From Aquificota bacterium (GTDB lineage Bacteria; Thermosulfidibacterota; Thermosulfidibacteria; Thermosulfidibacterales; B14-G1), in NCBI GenBank assembly GCA_015486015.1, contig WFSL01000014.1, positions 111,899-175,898 on the forward strand: a stretch of DNA of 64,000 nt, given 5' to 3'. The notes below the pieces were generated by a model, which saw only the letters and a list, made by a program, of their open reading frames with translations, was not told the DNA's origin and did no database searches. Of this stretch, positions 7,933-16,488 are shown in pieces. The position numbers and the translations under genes were made by a program. Position 1 is the stretch's first letter. Every line of letters begins with the position of its first letter.

Positions 7933-8501
7933 GGACCTTCATCGCCATCGAGCTGCCCCCCGAAATCAGAGAAGGTCTCTATCGACTCATGGAAGAACTC
8001 CAGAGGGAGGGAATCCAAGGACGCTGGGTACCTCCCGAAAACCTCCATCTTACCTTAAGGTTCTTAGGGAATATTGAAGAGGATAGAATAGAAGGTATCA
8101 TCGGCACTATGAAGGGTGCAGCCGAGACAGCCTCTGCCTTCCCCATATCGCTGAAAGGGCTGGGCGCCTTTCCCAGTCTTTCCCGTCCCAGGGTCCTTTG
8201 GGTAGGTGTGGAGAAAGGGCGAAAGGAACTGAGCCACCTCCAAAGGAATTTAGAGAAGAGACTCATATCCCAGGGCCTCCCTCCAGAAGACAAGTCCTTC
8301 AAACCCCACCTCACCCTGGCCCGCTTTAAGTTTCCAAAAGAAGAGATAAAAAGAAAGGTACTTCAAGCCTGCCAGAGGCGCAAAGGACTGGTGTGGGGCG
8401 AAACAATAGCCACCCACTTGACCCTATTTGAGAGCATCCTCTCTCCTCAGGGGGCGAAATACAAAAAGATACATCAAACCCCTCTCACACATGAAGGCTA
8501 A
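7929..8501 (+). CDS. thpR: RNA 2',3'-cyclic phosphodiesterase (2H family)
   Basis: 190-residue 2H phosphoesterase of the LigT/ThpR family, which opens 2',3'-cyclic phosphate ends on RNA and was first studied as a 2'-5' RNA ligase. The two HxTx motifs are visible as HLTLRFLG (near residue 39) and HLTLARFK (near 122). The start overlaps the cinA stop (ATGA), giving strong coupling; cinA-thpR is a common pair in bacteria. Its TAA is the left foot of the terminator palindrome at 8500. Confidence 0.93.
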   Translation: MRTFIAIELPPEIREGLYRLMEELQREGIQGRWVPPENLHLTLRFLGNIEEDRIEGIIGTMKGAAETASAFPISLKGLGAFPSLSRPRVLWVGVEKGRKELSHLQRNLEKRLISQGLPPEDKSFKPHLTLARFKFPKEEIKRKVLQACQRRKGLVWGETIATHLTLFESILSPQGAKYKKIHQTPLTHEG

Positions 8502-8529
8502 GGTCGGGGTCCCATGGGACCCCGACCTT
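8500..8529. terminator. Bidirectional terminator between convergent thpR and hppA
   Basis: A perfect 30-nt palindrome: AAGGTCGGGGTCCCA followed by its exact reverse complement. It starts within the thpR stop and ends 2 nt before the hppA stop. T-rich bases follow on the plus strand (TTTCTC). The symmetry allows use from both strands. Confidence 0.8.
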
Positions 8530-8531
8530 TC

Positions 8532-10520
8532 TCACTTCACCACCTTGGTGAAAAGTGGCGCCAACGTGAGAGAGACAATAGACATAAGCTTAATCAGGAT
8601 ATTCATAGAGGGACCAGTAGTATCCTTAAACGGATCGCCAACTGTATCCCCCACCACTGCCGCCTTATGGGTATCAGAGCCCTTACCACCAAGGTGCCCC
8701 TTCTCAATGTGCTTCTTGGCATTGTCCCAGGCACCCCCGGCATTGGCCATCATCACACCTAAGAGCACACCCGAAAGGGTAGCACCCGCCAGCATCCCTC
8801 CCAAGGCCTCAGGGCCAAAGATGAAACCCACTATGGGTGGAGCTATGACAGCCACAATACCAGGCACTACCATCTCCCTGAGGGCGTTAACTGTGGCAAT
8901 ATCCACACATTTAGATGGATCGCACTTGGCCTTGCCCTCTAACAGCCCTGGTATCTCCCTGAACTGCCGGCGTATCTCCTGGACCATGGCAAAAGCGGTT
9001 TTCCCTACGCCCCTCATGGTCATGGAACCCAACAAGAAGGGGATGAGACCACCTATGAACAGCCCAGCCACCACACTGGCCTTGGTAACATCAATGGCCT
9101 TCAATCCCACCGTTGCACCGTAAGCTGAAAAGAGGGCCAAGGCTGTCATGGCAGCAGAGCCGATAGCAAATCCTTTGCCAATAGCCGCCGTGGTGTTGCC
9201 CAGGGCATCGAGGCTGTCTGTGATGCGCCTGGTCTCAGGCCCAAGACCTGCCATCTCAGATATACCACCCGCATTGTCAGCCCCGGGGCCATAGGCGTCA
9301 ACACTCATAGTAACACCAATGGTACCCAGCATGCCCACAGCAGTTAAGGCAATCCCATACATCCCAGCTGCCTTATAAGCAAGAAACACACCTATAGCGA
9401 TGAGGAAAAGGGGAAGGGCCACGCTCTCCATTCCCACAGCAAACCCCGTAATGATATTGGTGGCCGCCCCCGTCTGGGAAGACTCCGCTATGGTAACGAT
9501 GGGTTTGGCAGAGGTGTAATACTCAGTGATGAGCCCTATGGCTATTCCCACTAAGGTACCAATCAGCAAGGCCCAAAAAACCCCCACAGGCAGACCCAAC
9601 GATTTTGTGAGGGGATAAGCCACAACGATGAGGAGTATAGCTGCCACGAAGGTGGCATACCTTAAGGCAGCTTGGGGGTTCATGTTTTTGAAAACCACCA
9701 TAGAGAACACCGCTATCATAGAAGCAATGAGACCCACCATGATGATGAGTACGGGATAGACCATCCAATGGTAGGCCATCTGAGGGGAGAGACTCATGGT
9801 GGCAGCAATAGCGATACAGGCCACCACTGATTCCACGTAAGACTCAAAGAGGTCAGCACCCATTCCAGCCACGTCACCCACACAGTCACCTACGTTGTCC
9901 GCAATAACACCTGGATTCCTGGGATCGTCTTCTGGAATGCCCGCCTCAATTTTACCCACAAGGTCGGCCCCCACATCAGCCCCCTTCGTATAGATACCTC
10001 CCCCTACCCTGGCAAAGAGGGCCATGAAGGAGGCACCCATGGCAAAGCCTGTAAGGACATGAGGATCATGCTGGGCAAATAGAAGAAAGAGTACACCCAA
10101 GCCAAATAGCCCCAAGCTGGCAACTGATAGACCCATAACAGAACCGCTGAAGAAGGAGACCACCAAGGCCTTGTCTTGCCCATAATCATTAGCAGCGGCA
10201 GCAGTGCGGACGTTACCCATGGTAGTAGCGCTCATGCCAAAGAAACCCGCAAGTCCAGAACATACTGCACCAAACAGAAAAGCCACACCTGTCCAAAAGC
10301 TAATAAATATGGCCAAAAGGATGCCCACAATCAACACGATGATAGCAACTATCTTATACTCCCTCTTCAGGAAGGTCATAGCCCCTACATGGATCATATC
10401 CGCTATTTCCTTCATGAGCTCTGTGCCAACGGGTTGTTTTATTATATACAGGTAAAGCAACCCCGCCATAACAAGCCCTGCAATCCCCAGCAATGGAGCA
10501 AACACTACATATTGTACCAT
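8532..10520 (-). CDS. hppA: Membrane-bound K+-dependent ion-pumping pyrophosphatase
   Basis: 662-residue integral membrane pyrophosphatase that couples PPi hydrolysis to H+ or Na+ transport. Signatures: [37 protein letters not shown] (PPi-binding loops), [14 protein letters not shown] and DNAKKHIE near the C-terminus; some 15-16 hydrophobic spans. The motif [10 protein letters not shown] has Ala where K+-independent H+-pumps carry Lys, so this belongs to the K+-dependent group, which includes both Na+ and H+ pumps; the ion is not decided here. GGAGGTGGGAG precedes the ATG. Likely last gene of the minus-strand run after pth, 13 nt away. Confidence 0.95.
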   Translation of the reverse strand: MVQYVVFAPLLGIAGLVMAGLLYLYIIKQPVGTELMKEIADMIHVGAMTFLKREYKIVAIIVLIVGILLAIFISFWTGVAFLFGAVCSGLAGFFGMSATTMGNVRTAAAANDYGQDKALVVSFFSGSVMGLSVASLGLFGLGVLFLLFAQHDPHVLTGFAMGASFMALFARVGGGIYTKGADVGADLVGKIEAGIPEDDPRNPGVIADNVGDCVGDVAGMGADLFESYVESVVACIAIAATMSLSPQMAYHWMVYPVLIIMVGLIASMIAVFSMVVFKNMNPQAALRYATFVAAILLIVVAYPLTKSLGLPVGVFWALLIGTLVGIAIGLITEYYTSAKPIVTIAESSQTGAATNIITGFAVGMESVALPLFLIAIGVFLAYKAAGMYGIALTAVGMLGTIGVTMSVDAYGPGADNAGGISEMAGLGPETRRITDSLDALGNTTAAIGKGFAIGSAAMTALALFSAYGATVGLKAIDVTKASVVAGLFIGGLIPFLLGSMTMRGVGKTAFAMVQEIRRQFREIPGLLEGKAKCDPSKCVDIATVNALREMVVPGIVAVIAPPIVGFIFGPEALGGMLAGATLSGVLLGVMMANAGGAWDNAKKHIEKGHLGGKGSDTHKAAVVGDTVGDPFKDTTGPSMNILIKLMSIVSLTLAPLFTKVVK

Positions 10521-10533
10521 CTCCCACCTCCAA

Positions 10534-11172
10534 CTAAAAATTTTTTACAATATCTACTTCATCCTCTTTTAGCTTGCCTTCACTATCACCCCCTCCCGAA
10601 ACGCTATTTCTCCTATTGATGAGGTTTATGGCATAATTCACGCCTTTTCTCAAGACCATCTCTACGGCATCAGCCGCTAAGCGGAGGGCATCTATAAGGG
10701 CTCCTTCCTCTTCTGGCCCAAAGGGCGAGAGGAGAAAATCCACTATCGCCTGATGGTCGTGCTCCCTCCCTGCTGGCCTCCCCACCCCTACCCTCACCCT
10801 TGGAAAACCCTCCGAACCTATTTCCTCTATAATGGATTGAAGTCCCCTGTGCCCCCCAGTTCCTCCGCGGTGCTTCACCCTCACCACTCCAAAAGGAAGA
10901 TCTATATCGTCGTGCACCACCAGCATCTCCTGGGGAGAAAACCCTCGAGACATCCAATCTACTACCGCCTTCCCCGACTCATTCACATATGTTTGAGGCT
11001 TTATCAGATAAACACCATCTCCTATCCTGGCGAACAGGGAGCCACATCCCCCCTCACTGATTCTGACATTCCATCGCTGCGCAAGTACATCCACTACCAT
11101 GAAGCCCACATTGTGCCTTGTAAACGCATACCTGGCTCCTGGGTTCCCTAAGCCCACAACCAGCTTCACCAT
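10534..11172 (-). CDS. pth: Peptidyl-tRNA hydrolase
   Basis: Releases peptides from prematurely dropped peptidyl-tRNA so the tRNA can be reused. [20 protein letters not shown] contains the conserved His; YVNESG (Asn) and HDDIDLP (Asp) complete the catalytic set; [12 protein letters not shown] follows. The frame can start at a TTG at 11187 inside the previous gene, but ATG 11172 begins the canonical sequence and has GAGGT at 9 nt. The C-terminal tail is some 20 residues longer than usual and acidic/basic mixed. In operon with rplY and prs, a standard arrangement. Confidence 0.96.
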   Translation of the reverse strand: MVKLVVGLGNPGARYAFTRHNVGFMVVDVLAQRWNVRISEGGCGSLFARIGDGVYLIKPQTYVNESGKAVVDWMSRGFSPQEMLVVHDDIDLPFGVVRVKHRGGTGGHRGLQSIIEEIGSEGFPRVRVGVGRPAGREHDHQAIVDFLLSPFGPEEEGALIDALRLAADAVEMVLRKGVNYAINLINRRNSVSGGGDSEGKLKEDEVDIVKNF

Positions 11173-11183
11173 AGAAGATGACC

Positions 11184-11801
11184 TCAATCCTCCTCCTCAA
11201 CCTCTTCCTTCCCGAGCTCCTCAGTAACCTCCGCCTTCTCAGCAGCAGTGGCCATCACCGTAACCACAGGCTGCGATGGGTCCTCCTTCAAGATAACCCC
11301 CCCAGGCAAGGAGATGTCTCTCACAAACAGGGTATCACCTACATCCAAATCGTCGATGCCAATGACCAGCTCCTCGGGAATATCCTTTGGGAGGCACTCC
11401 ACCTCGATCTCGTCCATCAAGTACTCCACCACACCACCCTTCTTGACCCCTACAGGTTCCCCCGTAAACCTGAGTGGAATCCTGAGGGTCATCTCCCTTC
11501 CAAACGTGACAGCATAAAAGTCCACATGTAGAATGTTCAGGCCCACCGGCTCTTCCTGTACGTCCTTGATGATCACCTTCAAGGTCTTGCCTTCAAGGTT
11601 CAGATCGTAGAGCTTGGCCTCGCTCCAATGACCCTTCAAGGTATTGAGGACTGCCCCCTTCGCCTCTAAGGAAAGGGGAATTGGTGGAAGATCGGGTCCA
11701 TAGACCACACCCGGCAGCAGGCCTCTCTTCCTCAGCTTCCTCGCCACCCCCTTACCTGTAGCCTCTCTCCTGGTACCCTCAAACACCAAACCTTCCCTCA
11801 T
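11184..11801 (-). CDS. rplY: 50S ribosomal protein L25 (long, CTC type)
   Basis: 205-residue L25/CTC protein that binds 5S rRNA. The N-terminal L25 domain starts with EGTRREATGKGVARKLR and LLPGVVYG. The second domain after about residue 95 (HVDFYAV, VEYLMDEIEVECLPKDIPEE, IDDLDVGDTLFVRDI) is the TL5/CTC extension missing in E. coli L25. The end is highly acidic. It sits 5 nt after prs and 11 nt before pth. Confidence 0.96.
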   Translation of the reverse strand: MREGLVFEGTRREATGKGVARKLRKRGLLPGVVYGPDLPPIPLSLEAKGAVLNTLKGHWSEAKLYDLNLEGKTLKVIIKDVQEEPVGLNILHVDFYAVTFGREMTLRIPLRFTGEPVGVKKGGVVEYLMDEIEVECLPKDIPEELVIGIDDLDVGDTLFVRDISLPGGVILKEDPSQPVVTVMATAAEKAEVTEELGKEEVEEED

Positions 11802-11806
11802 GGCCT

Positions 11807-12754
11807 CTACTTGCCTCCTCTCATAATGAACAGTGAACTGACAGACTCACCCAGGTGTATACGCCTTATGGCCTCTGCAATAAGGGGTGCCACCGACAGT
11901 ACCTTCACCTTCGAAAAGGTTTCTTTCAGTGGGATAGTGTTGGTCACCACCACCTCTTCCAGGGCCGATGACTCAATCCTATCCCTTGCCGGGCCAGAGA
12001 AGACAGGATGGGTAGCGGCGGCAAGGCACTCTACCACTCCCTCTTCCAGAAGGGCCTCAACGGATCTTACCAGGGTGCCCGCTGTATCTATCATGTCATC
12101 CAAAATAAAGGCCCTTTTACCCTTCACCTCACCAATAACGTGCATCACCTCAGCCACATTGTCGGCGACCCTTCTCTTATCAATGATAGCCAAGGGGAGA
12201 TGAAAGGACTTGGCAAAGGCCCTGGCCCTCTCAACCCCACCTGCATCGGGGGATACAACCACGAGGTTCTCGACCCCCCTGGACTCCATGTAGTCTAAGA
12301 AGATGGGCATAGCCAAGAGGTTGTCTACAGGGATGTTGAAAAAACCCTGTATCTGACCCGAGTGCAGATCCATAGTGAGTACCCTGTCGGCCCCTGCTGC
12401 TGTCACCAGATCGGCAACGAGCTTGGCGGTTATGGGTACTCTGGGCTGCACCTTTCTATCCTGCCGCGCATATCCATAGTAAGGCATTACCGCTGTAATA
12501 CGCCCTGCAGAAGCCCTCCTTAGCGCATCAATCATCACCAATAGCTCCACAAGGTGCTCATCCACCGGGGGACAGGTGGGCTGGATGAGAAAGACATCAC
12601 TCCCCCTCACGCTCTCCAGGATCTGAATGTTTGCCTCCCCATCACTGAAGCGGGTAACCTTGGCTAAGCCCATGGGGATTCCCAAGCAGTCACACACCTC
12701 CTGCGCCAGTTGCGGATTAGCACTGCCGGAAAAGACTTTCATGGTCCAGGGCAT
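11807..12754 (-). CDS. prs: Ribose-phosphate pyrophosphokinase
   Basis: 315-residue class I PRPP synthase making phosphoribosyl pyrophosphate from ribose-5-phosphate and ATP, feeding purine, pyrimidine, NAD and amino-acid synthesis. Seen: FSDGEANIQI, PYYGYARQDRK (flexible-loop/ATP region), DLHSGQIQGFF, the PRPP-binding DDMIDTAGTL, and SPDAGGVERAR. ATG 12754 has GGGGGGAG just upstream; ATG four codons later is a possible alternative. It lies 101 nt downstream of tRNA-Gln and is followed by rplY. Confidence 0.96.
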   Translation of the reverse strand: MPWTMKVFSGSANPQLAQEVCDCLGIPMGLAKVTRFSDGEANIQILESVRGSDVFLIQPTCPPVDEHLVELLVMIDALRRASAGRITAVMPYYGYARQDRKVQPRVPITAKLVADLVTAAGADRVLTMDLHSGQIQGFFNIPVDNLLAMPIFLDYMESRGVENLVVVSPDAGGVERARAFAKSFHLPLAIIDKRRVADNVAEVMHVIGEVKGKRAFILDDMIDTAGTLVRSVEALLEEGVVECLAAATHPVFSGPARDRIESSALEEVVVTNTIPLKETFSKVKVLSVAPLIAEAIRRIHLGESVSSLFIMRGGK

Positions 12755-12855
12755 CTACTCCCCCCCTTTCAACCATCTGTTAGAAAGCTATCCCCTAATG
12801 ACTGTGTGTACAATCCCATGAAACCCCCAAGCCTTTCACCTTTGCACGAAGGAAT

Positions 12856-12931
12856 TGGCTGGGGTGGGAGGACTCGAACCTCCGAATAGCGGATCCAAAG
12901 TCCGCTGCCTTGCCTCCTTGGCTACACCCCA
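12856..12931 (-). tRNA. tRNA-Gln (anticodon TTG), overlapping the end of ispE
   Basis: Cloverleaf on the minus strand: acceptor TGGGGTG/CACCCCA starting with U1 as in other glutamine tRNAs, anticodon loop CTTTGGA giving TTG, T-loop GGTTCGAGT, discriminator G, CCA encoded at 12856-12858. Its first 10 nt are also the last codons and stop of ispE: the ispE TAG is U8-A9-G10 of the tRNA. Confidence 0.95.
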
Positions 12932-13791
12932 TTCCCCAAGGACAATAATATACCCTTCCACCCCCCTTTCGCCATCCAGTAAGCTGCCTCTTCAGCCCTT
13001 CTCCTCTCGTTAAAGATGCCAAAAAGAGCAGCACCACTACCACTCATCATGGCCATGGTCGCCCCTCTTTCTAACAATACCCCCTTCACTTCCCGCAGGG
13101 AAGGATAATGCCTCAAAACAGGACCTTCCAAGTGGTTGAACGCCCTCGAAGCAAGCCGCTCTACCACCCCATCTTCCACTAAATGCGCAAGCATATTAAT
13201 GTCGGTGCATGGGGGTGTCAAGGGAAAGGCGAGGCTCGAATAAGCCCAGGCCGTGGATATGCCAAAAGGAGGAATCACCAAGAGGATGAAACCTCGAAGG
13301 TTCGGTTTGATAGGCCACAAGAGATCGCCCCTGCCTCTTCCCACTGCTGCTCTCTTGTTGAGGATGAAGAAACCTACATCCGCCCCCACCTCCTCACCTA
13401 TTCTTAAAAGGGCATCCGTAGAGAGATCCAGCCCAAGCAGTTCATTAGCAGCCAGCAAAAAGGCAGCCGCATTGGCCGAACCTCCACCAAAACCTCCACC
13501 GACGGGTACCCTCTTATCAATAACCACCTCCATTCCAGGTCTCTCCCCCAGACGATTACAAAGGGCCTCATAGGCCTTCGAAACGGTATTGGTCATTCCC
13601 CTGGGCACCCCTGGGTGATCACAGGTGATGTGGATCCCACCCCCCGATCCCAGAAAGAGCGTAAGCCTATCCCTCAATGGGAGCCTGTAAAAGATGGTCT
13701 CTATCTCATGATAACCCTCTGGCCTCTTGAAAAGCACTTGCAGATGCAAGTTTATCTTTGCAAAGGAAAAAATAGAAACACTTCTTCTCAA
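12922..13791 (-). CDS. ispE: 4-diphosphocytidyl-2-C-methyl-D-erythritol kinase
   Basis: GHMP-family kinase of the non-mevalonate (MEP) isoprenoid pathway, phosphorylating CDP-methylerythritol at the 2-hydroxyl. FAKINLHLQVLFKRPEGYHE (10-29) is the substrate-binding start, PVGGGFGGGSANAAAFL the ATP-binding GHMP motif, and GSGAALFG the third motif. The only in-frame start is TTG at 13791, 12 nt after the tRNA-Asp CCA and without a good ribosome-binding site. The reading frame ends with TAG inside tRNA-Gln. It is therefore bounded on both sides by tRNAs and must be on their transcript. Confidence 0.94.
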   Translation of the reverse strand: MRRSVSIFSFAKINLHLQVLFKRPEGYHEIETIFYRLPLRDRLTLFLGSGGGIHITCDHPGVPRGMTNTVSKAYEALCNRLGERPGMEVVIDKRVPVGGGFGGGSANAAAFLLAANELLGLDLSTDALLRIGEEVGADVGFFILNKRAAVGRGRGDLLWPIKPNLRGFILLVIPPFGISTAWAYSSLAFPLTPPCTDINMLAHLVEDGVVERLASRAFNHLEGPVLRHYPSLREVKGVLLERGATMAMMSGSGAALFGIFNERRRAEEAAYWMAKGGWKGILLSLGNGV

Positions 13792-13803
13792 CCCTATTTC
13801 CAG

Positions 13804-13881
13804 TGGCGGGGCCGATGGGACTTGAACCCACGACCTCCGACGTGACAGGCCGGCGCTCTAACCGGGCTGAGCTACGACCCC
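13804..13881 (-). tRNA. tRNA-Asp (anticodon GTC)
   Basis: Acceptor GGGGTCG/CGGCCCC with one U-G pair, anticodon stem GCCGG/TCGGA-type with loop CTGTCAC, anticodon GTC, T-loop GGTTCAAGT, discriminator G, CCA encoded (13804-13806). Nine nt after tRNA-Val(TAC) and 12 nt before the ispE start. Confidence 0.93.
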
Positions 13882-13890
13882 ACCTGAATT

Positions 13891-13965
13891 TGGTAGGCGG
13901 AACAGGACTCGAACCTGCGACCCCCGGCTTGTAAGGCCGGTGCTCTCCCACTGAGCTATCCGCCT
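13891..13965 (-). tRNA. tRNA-Val (anticodon TAC)
   Basis: Acceptor AGGCGGA/TCCGCCT, D arm GCTC/GAGC, anticodon stem CCGGC/GCCGG with loop CTTACAA, anticodon TAC (GTA), T-loop GGTTCGAGT, discriminator A, CCA encoded. First gene after the promoter at 13977. Its body differs from the tRNA-Val(CAC) at 489, so they are not recent copies. Confidence 0.93.
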
Positions 13966-13976
13966 TCGCAGGGTGA

Positions 13977-14005
13977 TAGATAACACCGGTCTTTTAGGGT
14001 GTCAA
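13977..14005 (-). promoter_or_regulatory. Promoter for tRNA-Val/tRNA-Asp/ispE/tRNA-Gln unit
   Basis: Minus strand TTGACA (14005-14000), 17-nt spacer, TATCTA (13982-13977), start expected near 13970, five bases before tRNA-Val. It lies just behind the rex stop. No other promoter is seen before ispE. Confidence 0.65.
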
Positions 14006-14030
14006 GGAATCCCTATGCGTTAAAGGAGGG

Positions 14031-14663
14031 TTACTTCGCACCCCTCATGGTGAGATAAAAGGCAAGGATCTCCAGCTCGGTACCCATATCCACATTCTTC
14101 ACCACCACCTTCTTGGGGGGGCGGATACGCATAGGGGCAAAGTTCAGGATCCCCTTAACCCCAGCCCTGGCCAGCCTTTCAGCCACCTCCTGGGCCTGAG
14201 AGTAGTGAACAGCAACAATGGCCATCTTAATGCCCTTCTCCTTCACTACCCGCTCCATCTCAGAAGCAGGATAAAGCACACAGCCCTCTGGCACCTCCTT
14301 ACCCTCAGTATGGATATCAAAGGCCACAGAAAGTTTAAAACCATGCCGTTGAAACCCCTTGTACCGCAGAAGGGCAGTACCGAGGTTTCCCACACCTACC
14401 AAAGCCACTTCCCAGGTCCTGTTAAGGCCCATAACCCTCTTGATATCTTGCATTAGCTCTTTCACATAATAACCTACACCTCTGGTACCAAACTCCCCGA
14501 AATATGCCAAATCCTTCCTGATCTGGGCAGGATTTACCCCACAACGTCTCCCCAACTCCGCCGAGGAGACCACCTCGATTCCCTCTTCCTCCAGTTCATT
14601 TAAGCAGCGCAAGTAGAGGGAAAGTCTACCAACGGTTACTTCTGGTATCTTGAATCTCCTCAT
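14031..14663 (-). CDS. rex: Redox-sensing transcriptional repressor Rex
   Basis: 210-residue repressor that senses the NADH/NAD+ ratio. The winged-helix DNA-binding N-terminus ([40 protein letters not shown]) is followed by a Rossmann domain with [10 protein letters not shown]. The frame could be read from 14738, but ATG 14663 gives the canonical Rex start and has a G-rich site 6-10 nt upstream. It lies downstream of the F0 genes atpZ-I-B-E. A Rex-type operator (14677-14694) overlaps its own promoter, so autorepression is expected when NADH is low. Confidence 0.95.
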   Translation of the reverse strand: MRRFKIPEVTVGRLSLYLRCLNELEEEGIEVVSSAELGRRCGVNPAQIRKDLAYFGEFGTRGVGYYVKELMQDIKRVMGLNRTWEVALVGVGNLGTALLRYKGFQRHGFKLSVAFDIHTEGKEVPEGCVLYPASEMERVVKEKGIKMAIVAVHYSQAQEVAERLARAGVKGILNFAPMRIRPPKKVVVKNVDMGTELEILAFYLTMRGAK

Positions 14664-14676
14664 GAAAACCCCCGTT

Positions 14677-14694
14677 ATGTGGTAACTTTCACAA
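14677..14694 (-). promoter_or_regulatory. Candidate Rex operator upstream of rex
   Basis: Minus strand TTGTGAAAGTTACCACAT matches the Rex consensus TTGTGAAnnnnTTCACAA in one full half-site and in CACA of the other, with the correct 8-nt spacing between TGTG and CACA. It starts within the -10 box of the rex promoter. Only copy of this motif I found in the window. Confidence 0.65.
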
Positions 14695-14722
14695 AAGTAG
14701 AGGAATAAAGGGGGGATGTCAA
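14694..14722 (-). promoter_or_regulatory. Promoter of rex, -35 box inside the atpE terminator
   Basis: Minus strand TTGACA (14722-14717), 17-nt spacer, TACTTT (14699-14694). The -35 box is the loop and right shoulder of the terminator hairpin; the -10 overlaps the Rex operator. The -10 matches three of six bases. Confidence 0.5.
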
Positions 14723-14731
14723 CATCCCCCC
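14704..14731 (-). terminator. Rho-independent terminator after atpE
   Basis: On the minus strand GGGGGGATGT pairs with ACATCCCCCC (14731-14710) around a 2-nt centre, followed by TTTATT. It lies 27 nt after the atpE stop and separates the F0 operon from rex. Confidence 0.75.
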
Positions 14732-14758
14732 GTATCAAAGAAAGGCTTTTTTAAAAAA

Positions 14759-15124
14759 TTATCCTATCAAAATGTGCACCGCCTTGAAGGGATCAGTAAA
14801 GAGGATAATGAGGGCCACAACCAGCATATAGATGGTGAGGGCCTCGATCATAGCCAGGCCGATAATCATACCCACGGTGATTTTACCAGAGGCCTCAGGG
14901 TTCCTGGCAATACCTTCCATGGCAGCCTTAATACTCATACCCTGACCTATGCCACAAAGGCCAGCAGCGAAGCCCAGACCAAAACCGGCAGCAATGGCGG
15001 CGTACTTAAGCATGCCCAGGGCTGCCATCTTCAGCTCCAAGCCGGCCTCCGCCGCCATGGCAGGAGAGACCACCATTAGCACAAGAACAGGAGCCATCAA
15101 CCCACAAAGCATCTTCTTTGACAT
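14759..15124 (-). CDS. atpE: ATP synthase F0 subunit c, with N-terminal signal-like extension
   Basis: Rotor-ring proteolipid. Two hairpin helices carry [20 protein letters not shown] with polar loop RNPEA (74-78) and the ion-binding Glu94 in AMIEALTIY. Gln61 and Tyr99 are present, but Ser-Thr of the Na+ signature ESTGxY is Ala-Leu, so H+ coupling is more likely. The first 24 residues ([20 protein letters not shown], then MA) look like a cleavable signal peptide and make the protein 121 residues long against about 80-90 normally. Last gene of the F0 operon. Confidence 0.95.
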   Translation of the reverse strand: MSKKMLCGLMAPVLVLMVVSPAMAAEAGLELKMAALGMLKYAAIAAGFGLGFAAGLCGIGQGMSIKAAMEGIARNPEASGKITVGMIIGLAMIEALTIYMLVVALIILFTDPFKAVHILIG

Positions 15125-15166
15125 CCGCTTCTCCCTCCTTAAAATAGATTTTGTCTCACAACCTGC

Positions 15167-15829
15167 TCAATGCTCCTCCTCAATCGCCAAAGCGATATAC
15201 ACAATAGAAAGCAATGTGAAGACTAAAGCCTGAATAAAGCCAAAGAATATAGAGAGAAACATCACAGGCACAGGTACTAACAATGGCACTAAGGAGAAGA
15301 GCACCATAAAGAGGCTCTCTTCACCAAAGATGTTACCAAATAGTCGAATTGACAGAGAAAGCACCCTGGCGAAATGGCCAATGCTCTCGAGCACAAAAAT
15401 CATAGGCGAAAGCCACCATACCGGACCGCCAATACGCCTGAGATACTTAAATACCCCATACTTGCGCATCCCAACATAGTGATAATAAAAGAATACCACA
15501 ATGGCAGGACCAATAGTGATATTCCAGTTGGAATCGGAAGCAACAAAACCCGGTACTAAGCCGATCCAGTTTCCAAAGAGGATAAAGAGAAAGAGAGTGC
15601 CGATAAGAGGAAGGTATGGGCGGGCATCCTTCCCTCCCATAAGGTCACTCATAAAATTGAGCATCCCTTCTACATAAGATTCCATGACATTCTGCCATCC
15701 CCTGGGTACCAACGACAAGCTCCGCCTGGCCAGCAAGGCCAGTATCAGCAAAATGGCCATCACTACCCAAGCCATAAAAACAAACTTGTAACGTCCAGGC
15801 AGAAGGTTAAAGACATAGGGCTCGTACAT
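15167..15829 (-). CDS. atpB: ATP synthase F0 subunit a
   Basis: 220-residue membrane stator subunit forming the ion half-channels against the c-ring. The essential Arg162 lies in [14 protein letters not shown] (158-171); [10 protein letters not shown] and [18 protein letters not shown] are further family marks. About five hydrophobic spans. Two nt after atpI and 42 nt before atpE. Confidence 0.96.
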   Translation of the reverse strand: MYEPYVFNLLPGRYKFVFMAWVVMAILLILALLARRSLSLVPRGWQNVMESYVEGMLNFMSDLMGGKDARPYLPLIGTLFLFILFGNWIGLVPGFVASDSNWNITIGPAIVVFFYYHYVGMRKYGVFKYLRRIGGPVWWLSPMIFVLESIGHFARVLSLSIRLFGNIFGEESLFMVLFSLVPLLVPVPVMFLSIFFGFIQALVFTLLSIVYIALAIEEEH

Positions 15830-15831
15830 AG

Positions 15832-16188
15832 CTAAACCTCCCCCATCTCCCTCCCCAGATGAAACAAACCTGTAAGGGGTACCACCACCAATAAGGAGAG
15901 ACCCACCAGTGTGGCCAGTGGATTCACAACCTTAAAGAAAAACAACAAACCAAGAAACATAGCCATAAAAAGATACTTTGCCAACTGCACCACAAAGAGC
16001 ACAACGCCTTTCGCTTTTCGAATTAGCCTGGGAAAAAGGGTTCGCATAAGCCAGATATCCCCCAGGGCAATGATACCCCCTACAAAGACCCCCAATGTAA
16101 TAGGGAAGCTATACCACAAGAAGGTCACCACCAGCATAAAAGCCAACAGGATCCATCCTCTCATCTCCATCTTTTTAACGACCCTCAC
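15832..16188 (-). CDS. atpI: ATP synthase subunit I
   Basis: 118-residue small membrane protein of the ATP synthase I family, four hydrophobic spans, probably assisting c-ring assembly. The GTG start at 16188 has AGGGAG at 7 nt and overlaps the preceding frame by 14 nt; ATG six codons later is an alternative. Identification rests on size, topology and position between atpZ and atpB. Confidence 0.8.
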   Translation of the reverse strand: MRVVKKMEMRGWILLAFMLVVTFLWYSFPITLGVFVGGIIALGDIWLMRTLFPRLIRKAKGVVLFVVQLAKYLFMAMFLGLLFFFKVVNPLATLVGLSLLVVVPLTGLFHLGREMGEV

Positions 16189-16417
16189 CCTTAGACTCCC
16201 TCTTTACCTCTTTGAACACTTCCTTAAACACCGCATAGAAACCCGAAACCGCCCCTACCAAAAAGAAGATCAATGTCAGCCATGGCCTGGTGCCAAACTT
16301 GGTATCCAAATAGTAACCTATTCCAAAGCCTATCATGGTGGCGATAACCAGCGTCATTCCCAAAGCGCTCAAAGAGATTATACGCTTTAACCATCCCGAC
16401 TCTCCTTTAATAAGCAT
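16175..16417 (-). CDS. atpZ: AtpZ/AtpI-type F0F1 accessory protein
   Basis: 80-residue protein with two helices (SALGMTLVIATMIGFGIGYY and PWLTLIFFLVGAVSGFYAVF) and the family GYYLDTKFGT turn, as in AtpZ (PF09527), linked to Mg2+/Ca2+ transport or assembly of ATP synthase. The frame is open to 16468; ATG 16417 gives the typical length but lacks a clear ribosome-binding site, so the start is uncertain. First gene of the F0 operon. Confidence 0.82.
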   Translation of the reverse strand: MLIKGESGWLKRIISLSALGMTLVIATMIGFGIGYYLDTKFGTRPWLTLIFFLVGAVSGFYAVFKEVFKEVKRESKGEGR

Positions 16418-16488
16418 CCCAATTGTTCCCAAAATCTCAAACCGGCACCTATTTAACAAGAGGAGCATGCTCAGTCAATGCTCAAAGC

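Noticed and set aside
8428-9123. 231-codon plus-strand ORF
   Set aside because: Lies antisense to the C-terminal part of hppA, has no ribosome site or recognisable domain, and mirrors codon bias of the real gene.
15167-15829. Na+-coupled ATP synthase
   Set aside because: Subunit c keeps Gln61, Glu94 and Tyr99 but lacks the Ser-Thr of ESTGxY, so Na+ coupling is not supported.
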